Shown: in pieces, positions 62,747 through 64,000 of the stretch | Layout: each line of letters starts with the position of its first letter | Numbering within the stretch: the stretch's first letter is position 1 | Origin: Draconibacterium sediminis | GTDB lineage: Bacteria; Bacteroidota; Bacteroidia; Bacteroidales; Prolixibacteraceae | Direction: 5' to 3' | Length of the DNA: 64,000 nt | NCBI RefSeq assembly: GCF_000949475.1 | Contig: NZ_JRHC01000001.1 | Location: forward strand, 992,001-1,056,000 | The notes under the pieces: model-generated | Told to the model about the DNA's origin: nothing | The model's database searches: none | Seen by the model: the letters and a program-made list of their open reading frames with translations, nothing else | Position numbers and translations under genes: made by a program

Positions 62747-62893
62747 TACCCTCTCTCCTGTCTCTCCCTTTATAAAGGGAAAGACGATTATCCTCTAAAA
62801 ACAACGACGTATATGGATTAGATGAAGTTTATTTTTACGAACCACTATCCAATCGTCCTTCCTTGCTGGCAGGGAAGGATAAGAGGATGGGTA
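62747..62893. repeat. Inverted-end intergenic repeat candidate (about 147 bp)
   Basis: The left end reads taccctctctcctgtctc and the right end aaggataagaggatgggta; they are imperfect inverted copies (about 16 of 22 positions by eye). Inner hairpins: tccctttataaaggga (62765-62780) near the left end and ccttcc...gggaagg near the right. No open frame. Looks like a small dispersed palindromic element. Confidence 0.45.
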
Positions 62894-62926
62894 TAAATAC
62901 TATTCGCGATATTTTTGAGATTAAAA

Positions 62927-62953
62927 AAAGAGGAACTCCAGGTGTTCCTCTTT
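62927..62953 (-). terminator. Terminator after the PHP gene
   Basis: Ten-bp perfect stem aaagaggaac (62927-62936) with gttcctcttt (62944-62953), followed by a T-run on the minus strand; T's also on the plus side. Confidence 0.8.
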
Positions 62954-63063
62954 TATATAATACCGAATTAAATAAATAAAATCTTCTCTCGCAGATTGTT
63001 TTCTGCTTTCTTTTAAAAAAACGGAGATAGCGTATTTTTAGTGCTACTGTTTAAGTATTGATT

Positions 63064-64000
63064 TTATAATTCCAATTTAAGTTTCAGGTTTTTAGTTCCT
63101 TTTACATGCAGGTTTTTCACTTCAACCCAATTATTAAAACCATTAGGAATATTTACCATTGTTTCTCCGTTGGCAGGAATGGTAAACAGATCTTCTTCCG
63201 ACGATAAAACAAATGGAACATCTGATTTATTTGCGATGATGTAGGTTTTGCCTTTTTCATATTCACGGTAAAATTCAATTTTTACCGAAGCCTCAAAAAT
63301 GGCTTTCAGATATTCTTCTTTTCCGGTCAGAATATTGCCAAAATAAGCCACGGTGCGGTTGGCAAACAAGGCTTCGCGAATCGATTCCTGCGTGCGTTCT
63401 TTTGCCAATACCAATGTCATCGGACGGTGGTAATCTTTCAGGTTATACATTTCTGAGTTTATTCCGTGAATATCAGATGCAGCATGTGGTGCAATGTTTT
63501 TGTCCATGCACCAGTCCAGAGCAATTGGGTACCATTCTTTCTCATTAAAAACTTCAATGGCATGAAGCATTCCGTTTTCAAAAAGTTCGGTGTGTTCGTC
63601 CCACCACAAGCAGGTGTCGGGTTGCTGAGCTTTCCACCCCGGGTGGTTCCAAATAAAATACGCCCCTTGCTTTTTAGCTTCGGCAAAAGCATCGCGCCAG
63701 TTTTCCACGTCAAGTGCCTGAGTGTCGTTTAAAAATAAAGCATTAAAATGCCCCGGAGCCATGCTTCGTGTAATCTCACCGGCTTTTATAAGAATGATAT
63801 TTTTTTGTTGAGCACGTGGCAAAGCAATCTCATACGATGAATTGTCGTCTCCGGCAACATCCTTTTTTGAGGGATGGCGTTCAATATGATCGGTAATGGC
63901 AATCACATCAAGCCCTTCGTTGTACGCTTCGTCAACCCGAATTGTAGGCCACACACTTCCATCGGAAAAAACGGTGTGCATATGAAAATCGCATTTTAAG
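63064..64000 (-). CDS. PHP-domain phosphoesterase, N-terminus cut by window edge
   Basis: The frame is open past the ATG at 63981 to the end of the window, and the codons before it read Leu-Lys-Cys-Asp-Phe-His, which completes the PHP metal motif DFHMHTVFSDGS. So the true start lies beyond 64000 and the 305-residue frame from 63981 is too short. Further PHP ligands: ITDHIERHP, then GEITRS, HPGW and SDIH. The C-terminal part (about 220-305) is beta-rich. Such proteins cleave phosphate esters using three metals; substrate unknown. No signal peptide is visible because the start is missing. Confidence 0.9.
   Translation of the reverse strand, partial: LKCDFHMHTVFSDGSVWPTIRVDEAYNEGLDVIAITDHIERHPSKKDVAGDDNSSYEIALPRAQQKNIILIKAGEITRSMAPGHFNALFLNDTQALDVENWRDAFAEAKKQGAYFIWNHPGWKAQQPDTCLWWDEHTELFENGMLHAIEVFNEKEWYPIALDWCMDKNIAPHAASDIHGINSEMYNLKDYHRPMTLVLAKERTQESIREALFANRTVAYFGNILTGKEEYLKAIFEASVKIEFYREYEKGKTYIIANKSDVPFVLSSEEDLFTIPANGETMVNIPNGFNNWVEVKNLHVKGTKNLKLKLEL

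Overview
This is an ordinary-looking chromosomal stretch from a Bacteroidota (Bacteroidetes) bacterium, most likely a marine or sediment member of the Marinilabiliales/Prolixibacteraceae type. The phylum call rests on three observations: two proteins end in type IX secretion (Por) sorting domains; promoters fit the TAnnTTTG -7 box rather than TATAAT; and several gene clusters have the order usual in the phylum (acpP-fabF-rnc next to purN, a sigma-54 activator-lptE-TPR-secG followed by groESL, exbB-x-exbD-exbD). The genus-level guess is inference only. No phage, plasmid, IS element, rRNA or CRISPR array is visible.

Layout. 1-6962: a urocanase cut by the left edge, a LemA/TPM/TPM operon, a MerR-Nif3-zinc-ribbon operon and an M23 peptidase. 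7141-15400: alaS, a fused ResB-CcsA cytochrome c maturation protein and an acyl-CoA synthetase, separated by unusual repeat-bearing intergenic DNA. 15832-24691: a membrane protein, a nucleoside hydrolase, an orphan protein, hexokinase, GH29 fucosidase, a YCF48-like lipoprotein, GH20 hexosaminidase and a CDF metal transporter. 24748-33462: a LytTR two-component pair, a small ExbB-like protein, a lipid-A N-domain protein, rnc, fabF, acpP, purN and an OmpR-type two-component pair. 33529-44436: lepA, a SLOG-fold protein, a Tat-exported aldo/keto reductase, deoC, a secreted phospholipase-D-fold protein, kdsB and the sigma-54 activator/lptE/secG operon. 44521-54692: a PAS protein, a lipoprotein, groESL, gdhA, tatD, asparaginase, tRNA-Ser(GGA) and the ExbB/ExbD energy-transduction operon. 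55043-64000: a nitrilase-family hydrolase, a Cys-motif redox protein, an RNA helicase, a TonB-dependent receptor, a HhH-GPD glycosylase and a PHP phosphoesterase cut by the right edge.

Together the genes describe a Gram-negative organism with Kdo-containing LPS, cytochrome c, type IX secretion and TonB-driven uptake. It can use glycans (fucose and N-acetylhexosamine ends), nucleosides (nucleoside hydrolase, DeoC) and amino acids (urocanase, asparaginase, glutamate dehydrogenase).

The most unusual structures are non-coding. Between alaS and ccsBA, eight copies of a TCCTAC motif recur with an exact 21-bp period (9907-10074). Between the convergent acyl-CoA synthetase and a 4-TM protein gene, six copies of the dyad CGTACT-N-AGTACG recur with an exact 41-bp period (from 15587); its only variation within the dyads is at the central unpaired base. 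Other items are two inverted-end dispersed-repeat candidates, a REP-like palindrome, a candidate small RNA, and genes whose -7 box sits four bases before the ATG, which predicts leaderless mRNAs.
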